DNA of 11,917 nt from Candidatus Bathyarchaeota archaeon (GTDB lineage Archaea > Thermoproteota > Bathyarchaeia > Bathyarchaeales > Bathycorpusculaceae). A program made the translations under genes and the position numbers. The notes beneath the pieces were generated by a model. That model did no database searches. It had not been told where the DNA came from and worked only from the letters and a program-made list of their open reading frames with translations. Below, piece by piece: positions 11,840 through 11,917 of this stretch (positions within the stretch are counted from its first letter, which is position 1; each line of letters opens with the position of its first letter). The stretch covers positions 1 through 11,917 of the forward strand of contig JAGTQT010000032.1 of the NCBI GenBank assembly GCA_018396615.1. The letters run 5' to 3'.

Positions 11840-11917
11840 CTCTGCTTCCCCTTTACCGCAGCTTCAACGCAATCTCTTAGCCGCGCCACTCTAGCTTCCT
11901 TAAACCTTCTGACAGAA
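11836..11917 (-). CDS. Phosphomevalonate dehydratase large subunit (DUF521/aconitase X), C-terminal fragment
   Basis: The minus strand is open from the right edge to a TGA at 11838-11836, giving the last 26 residues, ending in RFKEARVARLRDCVEAAVKGKQR. The amphipathic end with 'VARLRDCVEAA' resembles the C-termini of aconitase-X large subunits, and the 4-nt overlap with the small-subunit gene is the usual arrangement for this pair. The identity rests mainly on that arrangement because the Fe-S cysteines lie outside the window. Confidence 0.7.
   Translation of the reverse strand, partial: SVRRFKEARVARLRDCVEAAVKGKQR

Noticed and set aside
1..11917. CRISPR arrays, insertion sequences, prophage or defence islands
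   Set aside because: No repeated spacer-like units, transposase motifs, terminal repeats or defence-family domains were seen anywhere in the window.

Overview
The window looks like a piece of a crenarchaeal-type (TACK) archaeal genome, most likely an uncultivated Bathyarchaeia-like lineage; the lineage call is inference. The archaeal signs are: an archaeal-type valyl-tRNA synthetase; two tRNA genes each interrupted by two bulge-helix-bulge introns, one of which lies in a T-loop; a DUF126/DUF521 pair of the archaeal modified mevalonate pathway; a CdvA-like coiled-coil protein; TATA-like boxes ahead of most transcription units; and frequent GTG/TTG starts. No CRISPR array, transposon, phage or rRNA gene was seen.

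Layout. (1) 1-100, minus strand: a nearly complete TPP (thiamine) riboswitch controlling a gene off the left edge, back to back with the plus-strand pair valS (173-2632) and L-aspartate dehydrogenase (2652-3389). (2) 3428-6522, minus strand: a class V aminotransferase-fold PLP enzyme, a histone-deacetylase-superfamily amidohydrolase, and a CdvA-like coiled-coil protein with an acidic tail. (3) 6523-7215: a divergent promoter region with a perfect palindrome touching the TATA box of a PadR-family regulator. (4) 7308-8072: a non-coding stretch with tRNA-Lys(UUU), a probable 39-residue single-pass membrane protein, and tRNA-Tyr(GUA) followed by a hairpin/T-tract terminator. (5) 8134-11405, plus strand: a core-only DEAD-box RNA helicase with an untranslated leader of about 80 nt, an RPA-like OB-fold protein, and a class I aminotransferase. 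(6) 11414-11917, minus strand: the small subunit and the last 26 codons of the large subunit of phosphomevalonate dehydratase, overlapping by 4 nt.

Functional picture. Most of the region is core information processing (ValRS, tRNAs, RNA helicase, OB-fold protein, CdvA-like protein) and central metabolism (NAD precursor synthesis, amino-acid transamination, isoprenoid synthesis, thiamine control). I did not find a defence or mobile system. The unusual material is at RNA level: doubly interrupted tRNAs with non-anticodon introns, a copy of the tRNA-Tyr anticodon sequence inside its own upstream intron, an archaeal TPP riboswitch, and U-tract leaders. At protein level the notable points are a ValRS with altered HIGH and KMSKS signatures, a PRC-barrel-less CdvA-like protein, an OB-fold protein with an unrecognised N-terminal domain, and a small membrane protein that ordinary gene callers would miss.
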